From NCBI GenBank assembly GCA_016715625.1, contig JADJZU010000020.1, positions 1 through 64,000 on the forward strand: 64,000 bases of DNA, given 5' to 3'. Under the pieces are notes generated by a model that made no database searches, had not been told where the DNA came from, and saw nothing but the letters and a program-made list of their open reading frames with translations. This document shows, in pieces, positions 27,852-36,830 of the stretch; positions within the stretch are counted from its first letter, which is position 1; the number at the start of each line of letters is the position of its first letter. The stretch comes from Bacteroidota bacterium (GTDB lineage Bacteria > Bacteroidota > Bacteroidia > Chitinophagales > LD1). A program made the translations under genes and the position numbers.

Positions 27852-28985
27852 ATGGAAAAGAAGACTTTTTCAATAGGAGATTTAGTGAGTATTAAGGATG
27901 GTTCATCAAATGATGAGCCTATCTTCATATGGGAAATTGTAGAGCAAAAAGAAAAGACAGAGTTCTTGATAAATTCTGAATCAGGAATGTCAAAAAACGA
28001 AATTGCTCGTAAATTCCCCAATCAAAAAGTTCTTCTACCAGATAGTACAAAGTTTAAGCTCATTAGCAGCGATAATCTGAATGCTAGTTATGGTCATTCT
28101 GCAGAAACCGGATATAGTTTGGTATCTCAAGCTATTGTTTTTGCCAAAGACAGTAGAAATGTCGCACCAGAATTGTTTATTAATGCTGCTTGCGTAACAA
28201 TGCATGTTGCTTACATAGTTAAGTTTCTGGATTCGAAGAATTGTAAATCTTCAGAGGAAAGAATTTATGGAGATGCTTATTCCTTAATTAGACAACCTTT
28301 CACCACCAAAGATGTAATAGAGGCACAAAGGCAGAACAACAAAAACCTGAATTACTTACGTGCTTTATATTTAATCCCTAGGCGTTTTGTGCTTTTAAAG
28401 ATAATTACTAAAGCTAGAGATCTTGTGCGAGAAAGTTTCCCTCCAGAGAATGATCTCTTTTCCAATTCACTTATCGAAAAGTTGTTGTTAGGACAGGTTC
28501 TCGGTTACTACAAGAGCAACCGTGATAAAATAAAAAGTATTACAGTTAATTACTCTCAAAAATTTCCTGGTGATTTTAAGACGGTTCAACACTTTACGTC
28601 TATGTTGAATAAGTTTGACGATGAGATGAATATGTATGAAAGTGTGAATAAAGAACAGAATAAGATTGAGTTACATGCTGCTTTGCACGGAATGAGGCTA
28701 CCTGAACGGGATGAAGGGAAGGGTATAATAATGAAGCTACTTGAATTCGATTTGCCTTTTTGGCAACGATTAATTCTGATGGATATTGACAAAGATCTAC
28801 CAGTAAGAAAACCCTATAAGGATAGCTTTTCGGAGTCTTACAATTATATGCTGCTACTTCCATTTTTTCAATGGCTTGCGCCTCATCTATTTCCCCAATA
28901 CGAGGATAAGCATGTGAAAGCGGATACCTATAATAAGGTTGTCGTTGAGCGCATGAAAAATTTTGTGGAAGGAAAAATTTTTTAG
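27852..28985 (+). CDS. Unknown 377-residue protein coupled to the integrase
   Basis: Not recognised. The first 75 residues look like a small beta-domain (FSIGDLVSIKDGSS, then ENDEPIFIWEIVEQ-like strands). The rest is helical and AT-rich in coding, with YSLIRQPFTTKDVIEAQRQ and a C-terminal part with LPFWQRLILMDIDKDLP. There are no membrane segments and no clear catalytic motif. It begins 1 nt after the integrase stop, so the two are probably translated together, which suggests an accessory role in the island or cargo carried with the integrase. Confidence 0.6.
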   Translation: MEKKTFSIGDLVSIKDGSSNDEPIFIWEIVEQKEKTEFLINSESGMSKNEIARKFPNQKVLLPDSTKFKLISSDNLNASYGHSAETGYSLVSQAIVFAKDSRNVAPELFINAACVTMHVAYIVKFLDSKNCKSSEERIYGDAYSLIRQPFTTKDVIEAQRQNNKNLNYLRALYLIPRRFVLLKIITKARDLVRESFPPENDLFSNSLIEKLLLGQVLGYYKSNRDKIKSITVNYSQKFPGDFKTVQHFTSMLNKFDDEMNMYESVNKEQNKIELHAALHGMRLPERDEGKGIIMKLLEFDLPFWQRLILMDIDKDLPVRKPYKDSFSESYNYMLLLPFFQWLAPHLFPQYEDKHVKADTYNKVVVERMKNFVEGKIF

Positions 28986-28991
28986 CAAATA

Positions 28992-29037
28992 AAATCCGGA
29001 AGAATTTTCACACCCCTTCTTTTTTCCATCCGGATTT
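28992..29037. terminator. Inverted repeat after the 377-residue gene
   Basis: aaatccgga (28992-29000) and tccggattt (29029-29037) are perfect inverse copies with a 28-nt loop containing a T-rich tract. It may end the integrase transcript, but the loop is long and no T-run follows the stem. Confidence 0.35.
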
Positions 29038-29055
29038 ACTGATCGAAAATTTAAC

Positions 29056-29085
29056 ACTGCTGAGAAGTAGTATTTTCTTCGCAGT
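29056..29085. promoter_or_regulatory. Inverted repeat abutting the small HTH gene start
   Basis: actgctgagaa and ttcttcgcagt form an 11-bp stem with two mismatches, ending one base before ATG 29086. Its position over the translation start suggests an operator or RNA hairpin controlling this gene. Confidence 0.4.
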
Positions 29086-29358
29086 ATGAATTTTGAAAAA
29101 ATATTTGAAGAATTTGAAAGGCTTCATCGTAAGATAGATCGAGTTTGCGCAATGGTACAGGGTATGCCAACTACTCATCACACCGACCTTGGTGAATGGC
29201 TGACGGAGGAGCAAGCCCGAGAACTGCTTCAGCGAGGGGCTACCTCTCTGTGGGACCTGCGCAAGAGCAAAAAAATAATCGCGAGCAAAATAGGAAACCG
29301 GAACTACTACAATCGACAATCTATCATCAACTACTTAGAAAAAAATAAAATCAAATAA
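29086..29358 (+). CDS. Excisionase-like helix-turn-helix protein
   Basis: 90 residues. After a helical N-terminus (EEFERLHRKIDRVCAMV) comes a MerR/Xis-type fold: WLTEEQARELLQRGATSLWD, then KKIIASKIGNRNYYNRQSI and YLEKNKIK. Proteins of this pattern in Bacteroidota mobile elements bind DNA as excisionases or small regulators. It has an inverted repeat immediately upstream and is followed 1 nt later by the next small gene. Confidence 0.7.
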   Translation: MNFEKIFEEFERLHRKIDRVCAMVQGMPTTHHTDLGEWLTEEQARELLQRGATSLWDLRKSKKIIASKIGNRNYYNRQSIINYLEKNKIK

Positions 29359-29359
29359 A

Positions 29360-29746
29360 ATGGAACCAACAGACAACAACCCGAAAACCATACTTAGTGT
29401 CCGTATTTGTGCAAGAGAAAAGCAAAAACTGGTAGAAGAGGCAGAAAAATTAGGAACAACACTCTCTGAACATGCCGAGCGGATTCTGCTTAATGCTGAC
29501 AACATAAGAGCAGATGATGATTTCGAGCGGCTGAGAAAAGAAAATGCCGCTCTGGTGCATACGTTGCAGACAATTGAGTCACAACCTTCCATTCTAAATA
29601 ATTTGGCATTGCTCAACTTATTCGAGCAGCTCAAGGGACGGAATGATGAAATAATTACCCCGGATGGCCAAAAACTTCGTATTACCTACAACAGCCCAAT
29701 AGATTTACTTACAGCGATGATTCATTCCTTTAAACTAAAACGATAG
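29360..29746 (+). CDS. Small mobilisation-type or ribbon-helix-helix protein
   Basis: 128 residues. The start TILSVRICAREKQKLVEEA followed by GTTLSEHAERIL resembles the ribbon-helix-helix fold of small island and relaxosome proteins. A coiled-coil stretch (DDFERLRKENAALVHTLQT) follows. I see no relaxase nearby, so a role in mobilisation is only a guess; a transcription regulator is equally possible. It starts 1 nt after the HTH gene stop. Confidence 0.5.
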   Translation: MEPTDNNPKTILSVRICAREKQKLVEEAEKLGTTLSEHAERILLNADNIRADDDFERLRKENAALVHTLQTIESQPSILNNLALLNLFEQLKGRNDEIITPDGQKLRITYNSPIDLLTAMIHSFKLKR

Positions 29747-29749
29747 CCA

Positions 29750-29938
29750 ATGTTAATCGAACAAACACATTTCCCGTTGGAGAATAATAGTAATAGTAAT
29801 CCTAGTCTGTTTACTATTGTTGTGATAGTCATGCTGCTCATAGGAGTAGGAGCGATTATTTACGCATTGACCCAAGACGAACCGCTCACTACACCCTCAT
29901 TACCCTCATTAAAACTCATACCAAATGAAAAACAGTGA
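29750..29938 (+). CDS. Small single-pass membrane protein (62 aa)
   Basis: One transmembrane segment (FTIVVIVMLLIGVGAIIYAL, residues 22-41) with a polar N-terminus and a short tail. It begins 3 nt after the preceding gene and overlaps the next by 14 nt, so it belongs to the same transcript. Function unknown. Confidence 0.5.
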   Translation: MLIEQTHFPLENNSNSNPSLFTIVVIVMLLIGVGAIIYALTQDEPLTTPSLPSLKLIPNEKQ

Positions 29939-30059
29939 CCTTGTAGAAATTATTAAAAGCCCCGCTTTCACCATTTTGGTAGGAACGCTTTGTTTTGCAT
30001 TCATTCTTAAGCAGGTTAAGCCTGTTATGAAGCAGCTTAGGACTGCGGAGAAACTTTGA
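29925..30059 (+). CDS. Small membrane protein (44 aa)
   Basis: Begins at ATG 29925 inside the end of the preceding gene, in another frame, and stops at 30057-30059. One hydrophobic segment (FTILVGTLCFAFIL) is followed by a basic tail (KQVKPVMKQLRTAEKL). The tight overlap favours a real gene, but 44 codons is short and I recognise no family. About 165 nt without a gene follow before hsdR. Confidence 0.45.
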   Translation: MKNSDLVEIIKSPAFTILVGTLCFAFILKQVKPVMKQLRTAEKL

Positions 30060-30224
30060 TTTAAGCTTTATCTGAACCTGTGATAAGGGAGCAAGTTTTT
30101 TTTGTATCCCCCATTTTTAACTGCCGAAAACCAGGTAACTTTTATACGAATTGCTTGATTATGGTGTCAGTTATGGTGATGTATAAAAATTATATTCGTT
30201 TCCATCATCAGTGACAGGAAACCC

Positions 30225-33010
30225 GTGCACTACACCCTGAACGAATCTCAAACGCGTTATAACCTCATTGACCCCCTTATAGAAAAAGCGGGATGGAATT
30301 TGAACGACCGTACACAAGTGGGTTTTGAAATTCCCATTGATGGTTATGAAGTAGCTGCCGTAAACGGGATTACCGATTATGTATTGATGCGCGAAAACGG
30401 AGAAGTGCTGGCAGTGGTGGAAGCCAAGCGCACCAAGCGCGATGCCAAAGTAGCCAAAGAGCAGGTTTACAAATACATACTGGCCATTGAAAAGAAACAG
30501 AGTTTCCGCCCGTTTGCGTTTATGACCAACGGAGAGGAAATCTATTTCTGGGATACGCTGAATTATCCTGAACGATTAGTTGCCGGATTTTACACCCGCG
30601 AAGACTTAAACCGCTTGCTGTATTTGCAGCAAAATAAACTACCGCTCAGCTCGGTAAAAATTAAGGACAACATCACCAATCGCTCTTATCAGGCGGAAGC
30701 CATACGAAGGATTTGCGAAAACGTGGAGCAAACCAAAAAACGCAAATCCCTTTTAGTAATGGCCACCGGAACGGGTAAAACCCGAACCACCATGTCGCTG
30801 ATTGATGTGTTTATCCGCGCACGGCAGGCGCAGCGTGTTTTATTTTTAGCCGACCGCGATAGTTTGGTAGACCAGGCTTTGAACGATGGCTTTAAAGAAT
30901 TTTTACCGGACGAAGCCCGCGAACGCATACGCTCGATGACCCTCAGGAAAGCAACAAAATTAAAGCCGCCCGTGTGTTGGTTTCTACTTTACAAACGTTA
31001 GAGCTTTGCTACGATAAATTTTCACCCGGATATTTTGACTTGGTTGTTTCCGATGAGTGCCACCGCAGCATTTACAACAAGTTCAGCGATGTGCTGGCTT
31101 ACTTTGATGCGGTGCAGATTGGCTTGACTGCTACGCCCGCTAATTTTATTGACCGCGACACTTTCCGGTTTTTCGATTGCACTAACAATGTCCCTACTTT
31201 TCTTTACACCTACGAGCAGGCGGTAAAAGACGGTTACTTAGCCGACTTCAATGTGTATTCCGCACAAACAAAATTTCAGCGCAAAGGAATTAAAGGAATT
31301 GACCTGAGTGAAGAAGAACAAAACCAACTGCGCGAACGCGGCATTGACCCTGAGAATATCAACTTTGAAGGAACCGACTTAGAGCGCAAGGTAACCAACA
31401 CCGATACGCTTTACCGACAGTGGGAAGAATTTATGGACATGTGCTATAAAGATGCGAGCGGACAATTGCCGGCAAAAACAATTGTGTTTGCCGTTACGCA
31501 CGACCACGCCATGCGGTTAGAAAAAGCCTTCAGCGATATGTATCCCGAACATCGCGGATTGCTGGCGCGGGTAATTGATTCTAAAACCGAGCGCGCTAAA
31601 GATTTACTGCGCCAGTTTAAAAAAGAAAACTTTCCGCGCATTGCTATTTCGGTAGATATGCTCGATACCGGTGTGGATGTGCCCGAGGTAATGAACCTCG
31701 CGTTTATGAAACCCGTTGGCTCGCAAATAAAATTCTGGCAAATGATTGGGCGCGGCACACGCAGTTTCGAAGCCTGCAAAAACCTGCAATGGCTGCCGAA
31801 CCAAACCAAGGACAACTTCCTGATTATTGACTATTGGGAAAACTTTGAGCACTACAACATGATGAAGAAGGAAGAACAGCAAAGCGGACAAGTGCCCGTG
31901 CTGGTGACCATCTTCAATACAAGGTTGAGTAAACTCGAATTGCTGCTGAATGCCAAAGGCGAAGACTATACGCAGGTGGTGGCCGACCTGCGGGCAGATG
32001 TTGCTCGCATACCGCTGGAATCGTTTACAGTAAAAAAGGAACTCAAAAACATACGCGATGTGTTTGAGGATGAGTTCTGGAGTTTTATTACTCCGCAAAA
32101 AACTGAATTGCTCCGCTTAAAAGTAGCTCCGTTGCTGCGCTTTGTAGCGGGCGTAAACCTGGCTGAAGCATTTTTTACCAGCAAAATGGAGCGCTTTAGT
32201 TTACAGTTGTTGCAGGCAAAAGCCAACAACACCACGCCCGATGTAACCGCTCTGCTACAATCTATTACCGAAGATGTGGCACTGCTGCCCACCAATCTGC
32301 CGCAGGTGGCTCCGCACAAAGCATTGATTGAAAAAATAACCAGTGGAGAGTTTTGGCAGAAAGCCACGCACAGCCAACTTACCACAGCAAGGCAGGCATT
32401 AGCCCCGCTGATGAAATACAAACGCGAGCGCAAAACCGAACCCTTTGAACTGGGGCTGGACGATGTGATAGAAGCGCGCAAGTGGGTAATTGTAAAAAAG
32501 GGCAGCTACAAACTGATGGTGGAGGAATACAAAAAGCGCGTGGAAGAAAAAGTAGAGCAACTGGCGCAGCAGCACCCCACTATTGTAAAACTGAAAGAAG
32601 GCAAACAGGTAAGCTGGGAAGAACTGGCGCACTTGGAAGAAACCCTCGAAACCGAACTGTGCAACGAAGAGTTGAACTTAGATGAAGACAACATGCTGAA
32701 AGCATTTGGTGTGCGCGTGGGCAGTTTGGTTGACTTTTTAAAACACCTGTTGCAGTTAGAGCACCTTCCTACTTATGAGGAAATTGTGCGCAGGGCTTTT
32801 GACGCTTTTATACTGGAGCATAACTACAATGCCGACCAAACCAAATTTTTGCGCACGGTGCAAAATGTGTTTTTAGAAAAACGCAAAATTGAACCGGCAG
32901 ATTTATACGAAGCTCCCTTTAATAATTTTGGTTTGAATGCCGTGGAGCGTTTGTTTAGCGAAGAGGATATTAAGCAGTTGATGGATTTGACTAAAAAGTT
33001 AGTGGCGTAA
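30225..33010 (+). CDS. hsdR: Type I restriction enzyme R subunit, one frameshift
   Basis: The translocating nuclease subunit. The start is taken at GTG 30225 (AGGA about 8 nt upstream), giving the family opening NESQTRYNLIDPLIEKAGW. The PD-(D/E)xK nuclease reads ITDYVLMRENG then VVEAKRT. Helicase motifs are MATGTGKTRTT (Walker A) and SDECHRS (DECH). The frame is lost at about 30933-30937 and resumes one base off as DDPQESNKIKAARVL, running to stop 33010. Joined length is about 928 residues, normal for the group. One missing base explains the break, and by analogy with gcvH I favour a sequence error. hsdM lies 5.7 kb downstream, separated by three AT-rich genes. Confidence 0.88.
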
Positions 33011-33019
33011 TAAGTCTCT

Positions 33020-36000
33020 ATGAGCTTTGTTTTTTTAAAATATATAATCAGTCCAGTAATAAGAGCCGTCCTGTCTCTTACTAATTGGGGCAAGAGTCAA
33101 TTAGAAAAGGACTTTAAATTTTATGCTATTGCTAAAAAGATCGGCATTGCTAACCAAAGAGATGATTTCAATTATTGCTATTTAGAAACTCTTTATCGTT
33201 TGATTGAGCTTAGACGAAAGGATAAAGAAGTTATAAGATTATTCGCGATAAAGGAAATAGAGGACAGTTTTAAGTTAGAAATTTACCAGAAGAATGCATT
33301 TGCATTTCAAATTTCCCTTGATGATAACCTACACACTAATCCACTTTTAAAAGGATTGAAGAACAAGTCAGTTGATCTTAACGCAGAGATTGTAGAATTT
33401 AAAAAAGAATTTGAAGAGGTTATTCAAGAAACCAGAAAGCCAAAAGAAATCGAGGTAGTTAGTAAATTGGATCAATTACTTGAATTACATCAGGCAGATT
33501 CCGCTAAGCTATTAAAGCCTTCATTTATTGAAGACCTCGAATTCCCCACTGGATTAATGAATTCGAACAATCACCAACAAGCCCTCTTGTTTTTGGAAGC
33601 ATTCAAGAAAAGTAAATGGGAAAAGGTTGACTCCGAATTAAAATACAAAGTTCTAGCCAATATTGGAATATGTAAATTGAATTTAAATAGAGAACAAGAA
33701 GCCGGAGAATACCTTACCAAAGCTGTTGAGTATAACCCAGACAATTCAAAAGCATTGGGATTTGCCGCCTTAGGCTTTTCACTCCTTAACGAGGATAACA
33801 AGGCAAGAGAATTCGCGGAAAAATCAATTAGTAAGGATCCAGGGAATACTAATGCATGGATTGCATTATTTGAATCAATTAAGAGTAAAGAAGAATTTGA
33901 AATAACTATCAAACGCATACCCAATATTATTGCAAAGAATTCTGCAATTAGTTATTCGCTTTTTAAGCAATATAAAAGTTATGGTGAGTTTGATAGTGCT
34001 GAACAAGTATTAAGAGATTCATTACAAGGCACCGATAGAGATCCACAAATCCTTGCCGCATTGGGAACGCTTTTACTTGAAGAAATTAAGGATCCCTTAT
34101 TATTGAAGACCCAACAGTTGGGGGAGCAATTACAAAATAAGGTCAAAGAAGGAATTGCATTTCTCACCGAAGCAATTGGAAAAATAAAAGGGAAAGATCT
34201 TGAAAAATACCGGTGGTGGTGGTTTGTAAATAGAGGGATAGCGAAAAAATTTATCAACGATAATCAGGGAGCCCTTGAAGATATTAAACAGGCATATGAA
34301 CTAAATCCGAACGAGTATTTTACAATCCGGCATTTAGCGATAAGTCTAACTGAGAACAACAATCATTCTGAAGCTAAGAGCTACTTCGAAAAGTTAAAAG
34401 AACTTGACTCAAAGGATGAACTAATTGATGTAGCGATTTGTGAATGCTTAATTCAAACTGGTAACAAAAATCAAGCGGAAGAAAAACTCACTTTACTTTC
34501 TGAAAATGCTAACGATAGTAGAATAAGACAAGAAGCGACTTCATTATTAATAAAGCTTAAAAGCAGAAACGATAAAATCGCAGAAGCAATTGAACTGGGT
34601 AATAAAGAAATAGCGAAGGATGACACTAACATTTTTGCTTACCTAGATTTGTTTTTTGTGTTGGTAGAGAATAAGGATATTGATGGAGCTCGGCAAAATC
34701 TTTATAAAGCGTATACGCTGGTTACTGAAGATACTGAAAACAGGATTGTATTTGAGTTGGCGGAAAGATTTTTTCAAATTAATGAATTTGAAAAAGCCGG
34801 AGAGCTTTATTCTAGAATAGCGGATGATTCATTATTTACTCCTCTTAACCAAAAACTTCTGCACTCTTATGTAAACTCTGGGGATCTGGGAAAGACTCTT
34901 GAACTTTCCAAAAAGATAATAGAGAAAAATGGATTACTACCAGAGGTCGTAGAAATTCAATCTTATGTTTATGAAAATTTGGGGGAATTAAATTCTGCGA
35001 TTCGAATTTGTGAGGAATGCCTTACAACCAATCCAAATTCTTATCCAATAATCGCGCGGCTCTCGAACTTGTTTTTCAGAGTCGGGGATAAAACTAAACT
35101 CGGCAATACTCTTTCACTAATTGAGGATTACTCGAAGTTTCCAATTCATCTACAATTCAGATTGTCCTTTTTGAACGGATGGATTGGTAAAACTGAATTG
35201 GCTATGGAAATAGCATACAAAGCCAGGCGAGATGATTACTCAAATGGAGAAACGCACCTAAACTTTATACAACTAGGATTGCAGCTGAAGCCGGATTGGA
35301 GTAAGTTATTAAATTTTGAGACGGTAGTTCCAGATTCAACTGTCACTGTTATTGACGAAGCAGGTAACAGCATAGCGTTTACAATCCTTAAGTATAAGTC
35401 GATACATTCAGAACGTGGAGAAAGGAACATAGATGACAAACTCAGCCAAGCTATGCTTGGTAAAAAGGTGGGTGAAAGGTTTGATATTGAGCAGGATTTT
35501 GGGAAGCCAAGATCTTACACCATTACAAACATTCTTCACAAATTTTCTTATGCAAACCGTGAGAGTTATGAACTTCTGGGAACCAAATTTATTACCACAA
35601 AAGGGATAACTGTCTTTGACCTCAAGAAAGACACGAAAGATTCTTTGGAAAAGCTAAAGCCTATTACAGATATTTTAGACGAAGGATATAGTTTTGACGA
35701 ACAATTATATGGCTTCTATAAATCCGGCTCATTACCTATAGGAAGTATTGCAAGTTTCAGGAAGCAAAATCCCATTGAGGTATGGGGCTGGCTTATGTCA
35801 AAGGAATTCGGGATTATATCAGCCGCTGCAATTAATAATGAATACTTATTGTCAACGAGTAAACTATATGCAAGCAAAAGGTTGTTGCTCGACATCACAA
35901 GCTTACTCACTTTATCAGAACTTAATTTGTTAGACGATATAGTGCCGTCAACTATACTGTTTGAGGTTTCAAGTTCAACTGTTGATGTGTTGCGAGAGGA

Positions 36001-36787
36001 GATAAATAAGTGCGAAAGTAGCAGCGAAAATGGTTTCATTTCAATTGGAAAACATAACGGTCGATATTTCAGAAATGAAGTGACCAAGGAAGCAATAGAA
36101 AAGAATGTAAACTATTTAAAAGGTATTTTGGTATGGGTCGAGAAAAACTGTAAGATTCTTCCTTGCAATCGTATTTTAACAATCCCTGAGAAGGATAGAG
36201 AACATTTTTACAGATTATTCGGGGAGTCATTCTACGAAACCGCTTTAATTGCTGAGGATACTAGTGCAATAGTTTTGAGTGATGACGGTGTTTATCGCTC
36301 TTATATTTTTCAGGAGCATAAAATTAATGGCATTTCATCCTCAGCCTTTCTATACTACTTGTATGTAAATGGCAAGCTAAGTTTTGAGAAGTTTAACAGA
36401 GCGATGACCAGGCTATACATTTTCAGATATACTGGACTTTATATAAATGCAGAAATACTCTGGTTATGTTTTGAAGAGTCCAAATTTACACTTAATCGTC
36501 CCTTTGAAACAGTTCTGCCGATGTTATCAGGAAACATGGTTACAGATTGGAGAGTTGTAACTCAGACAGTGGGTGACTTTCTACACAAACTTTATACAAA
36601 CATCCCAGTTCACGAAACTCAAGACTTTGTTTGCAATGTCGTAATTCAACATGCTATTGCTTACAGAGATGCAGTATTTGTTGCTGGTTTGGCTCATTAT
36701 CTAAAACGGAAATTTTTGTTGTTACCACGTGAGTATGATAGGATAATAATGAACCTGTATTCAATAATTAAAGGAAGAATAGTGTAA
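33020..36787 (+). CDS. TPR / GreA-C-like / PIN-domain protein
   Basis: 1255 residues. Roughly 170-760 are tetratricopeptide-type helical repeats (EAGEYLTKAVEYNPDNSKAL and similar). About 770-845 resemble the C-terminal FKBP-like domain of GreA/GreB (DSTVTVIDEAGNS, then LSQAMLGKKVGERFDI and YTITNI). The C-terminal part has a PIN-like nuclease domain: strand-plus-Asp LLLDITSLLTL (D958), acidic AEDTS near 1080 and SDDG at 1087-1090, the spacing expected for the metal-binding set. This architecture is known from conflict-system surveys as TPR-GreAB-C-PIN (name from memory). It is inferred to be an RNase effector. Coding is much more AT-rich than hsdR and hsdM. It starts 9 nt after hsdR, so it is probably in the same operon. 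Confidence 0.75.
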   Translation: MSFVFLKYIISPVIRAVLSLTNWGKSQLEKDFKFYAIAKKIGIANQRDDFNYCYLETLYRLIELRRKDKEVIRLFAIKEIEDSFKLEIYQKNAFAFQISLDDNLHTNPLLKGLKNKSVDLNAEIVEFKKEFEEVIQETRKPKEIEVVSKLDQLLELHQADSAKLLKPSFIEDLEFPTGLMNSNNHQQALLFLEAFKKSKWEKVDSELKYKVLANIGICKLNLNREQEAGEYLTKAVEYNPDNSKALGFAALGFSLLNEDNKAREFAEKSISKDPGNTNAWIALFESIKSKEEFEITIKRIPNIIAKNSAISYSLFKQYKSYGEFDSAEQVLRDSLQGTDRDPQILAALGTLLLEEIKDPLLLKTQQLGEQLQNKVKEGIAFLTEAIGKIKGKDLEKYRWWWFVNRGIAKKFINDNQGALEDIKQAYELNPNEYFTIRHLAISLTENNNHSEAKSYFEKLKELDSKDELIDVAICECLIQTGNKNQAEEKLTLLSENANDSRIRQEATSLLIKLKSRNDKIAEAIELGNKEIAKDDTNIFAYLDLFFVLVENKDIDGARQNLYKAYTLVTEDTENRIVFELAERFFQINEFEKAGELYSRIADDSLFTPLNQKLLHSYVNSGDLGKTLELSKKIIEKNGLLPEVVEIQSYVYENLGELNSAIRICEECLTTNPNSYPIIARLSNLFFRVGDKTKLGNTLSLIEDYSKFPIHLQFRLSFLNGWIGKTELAMEIAYKARRDDYSNGETHLNFIQLGLQLKPDWSKLLNFETVVPDSTVTVIDEAGNSIAFTILKYKSIHSERGERNIDDKLSQAMLGKKVGERFDIEQDFGKPRSYTITNILHKFSYANRESYELLGTKFITTKGITVFDLKKDTKDSLEKLKPITDILDEGYSFDEQLYGFYKSGSLPIGSIASFRKQNPIEVWGWLMSKEFGIISAAAINNEYLLSTSKLYASKRLLLDITSLLTLSELNLLDDIVPSTILFEVSSSTVDVLREEINKCESSSENGFISIGKHNGRYFRNEVTKEAIEKNVNYLKGILVWVEKNCKILPCNRILTIPEKDREHFYRLFGESFYETALIAEDTSAIVLSDDGVYRSYIFQEHKINGISSSAFLYYLYVNGKLSFEKFNRAMTRLYIFRYTGLYINAEILWLCFEESKFTLNRPFETVLPMLSGNMVTDWRVVTQTVGDFLHKLYTNIPVHETQDFVCNVVIQHAIAYRDAVFVAGLAHYLKRKFLLLPREYDRIIMNLYSIIKGRIV

Positions 36788-36790
36788 CCC

Positions 36791-36817
36791 GTGCTCACCA
36801 TCACCGAACTAGTATAA
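36791..36817 (+). repeat. Weak remnant of an hsdM start
   Basis: Three bases after the TPR/PIN gene stop is GTGCTCACCATCACC, which continues as GAACTAGTATAA and reads V-L-T-I-T-E-L-V-stop. It matches the hsdM start at 38706 at 18 of 24 positions counted by eye. With the near-exact copy at 38037 it suggests a degenerate earlier scar. Chance similarity cannot be ruled out for so short a match. Confidence 0.35.
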
Positions 36818-36830
36818 CAAGCTGATACCT

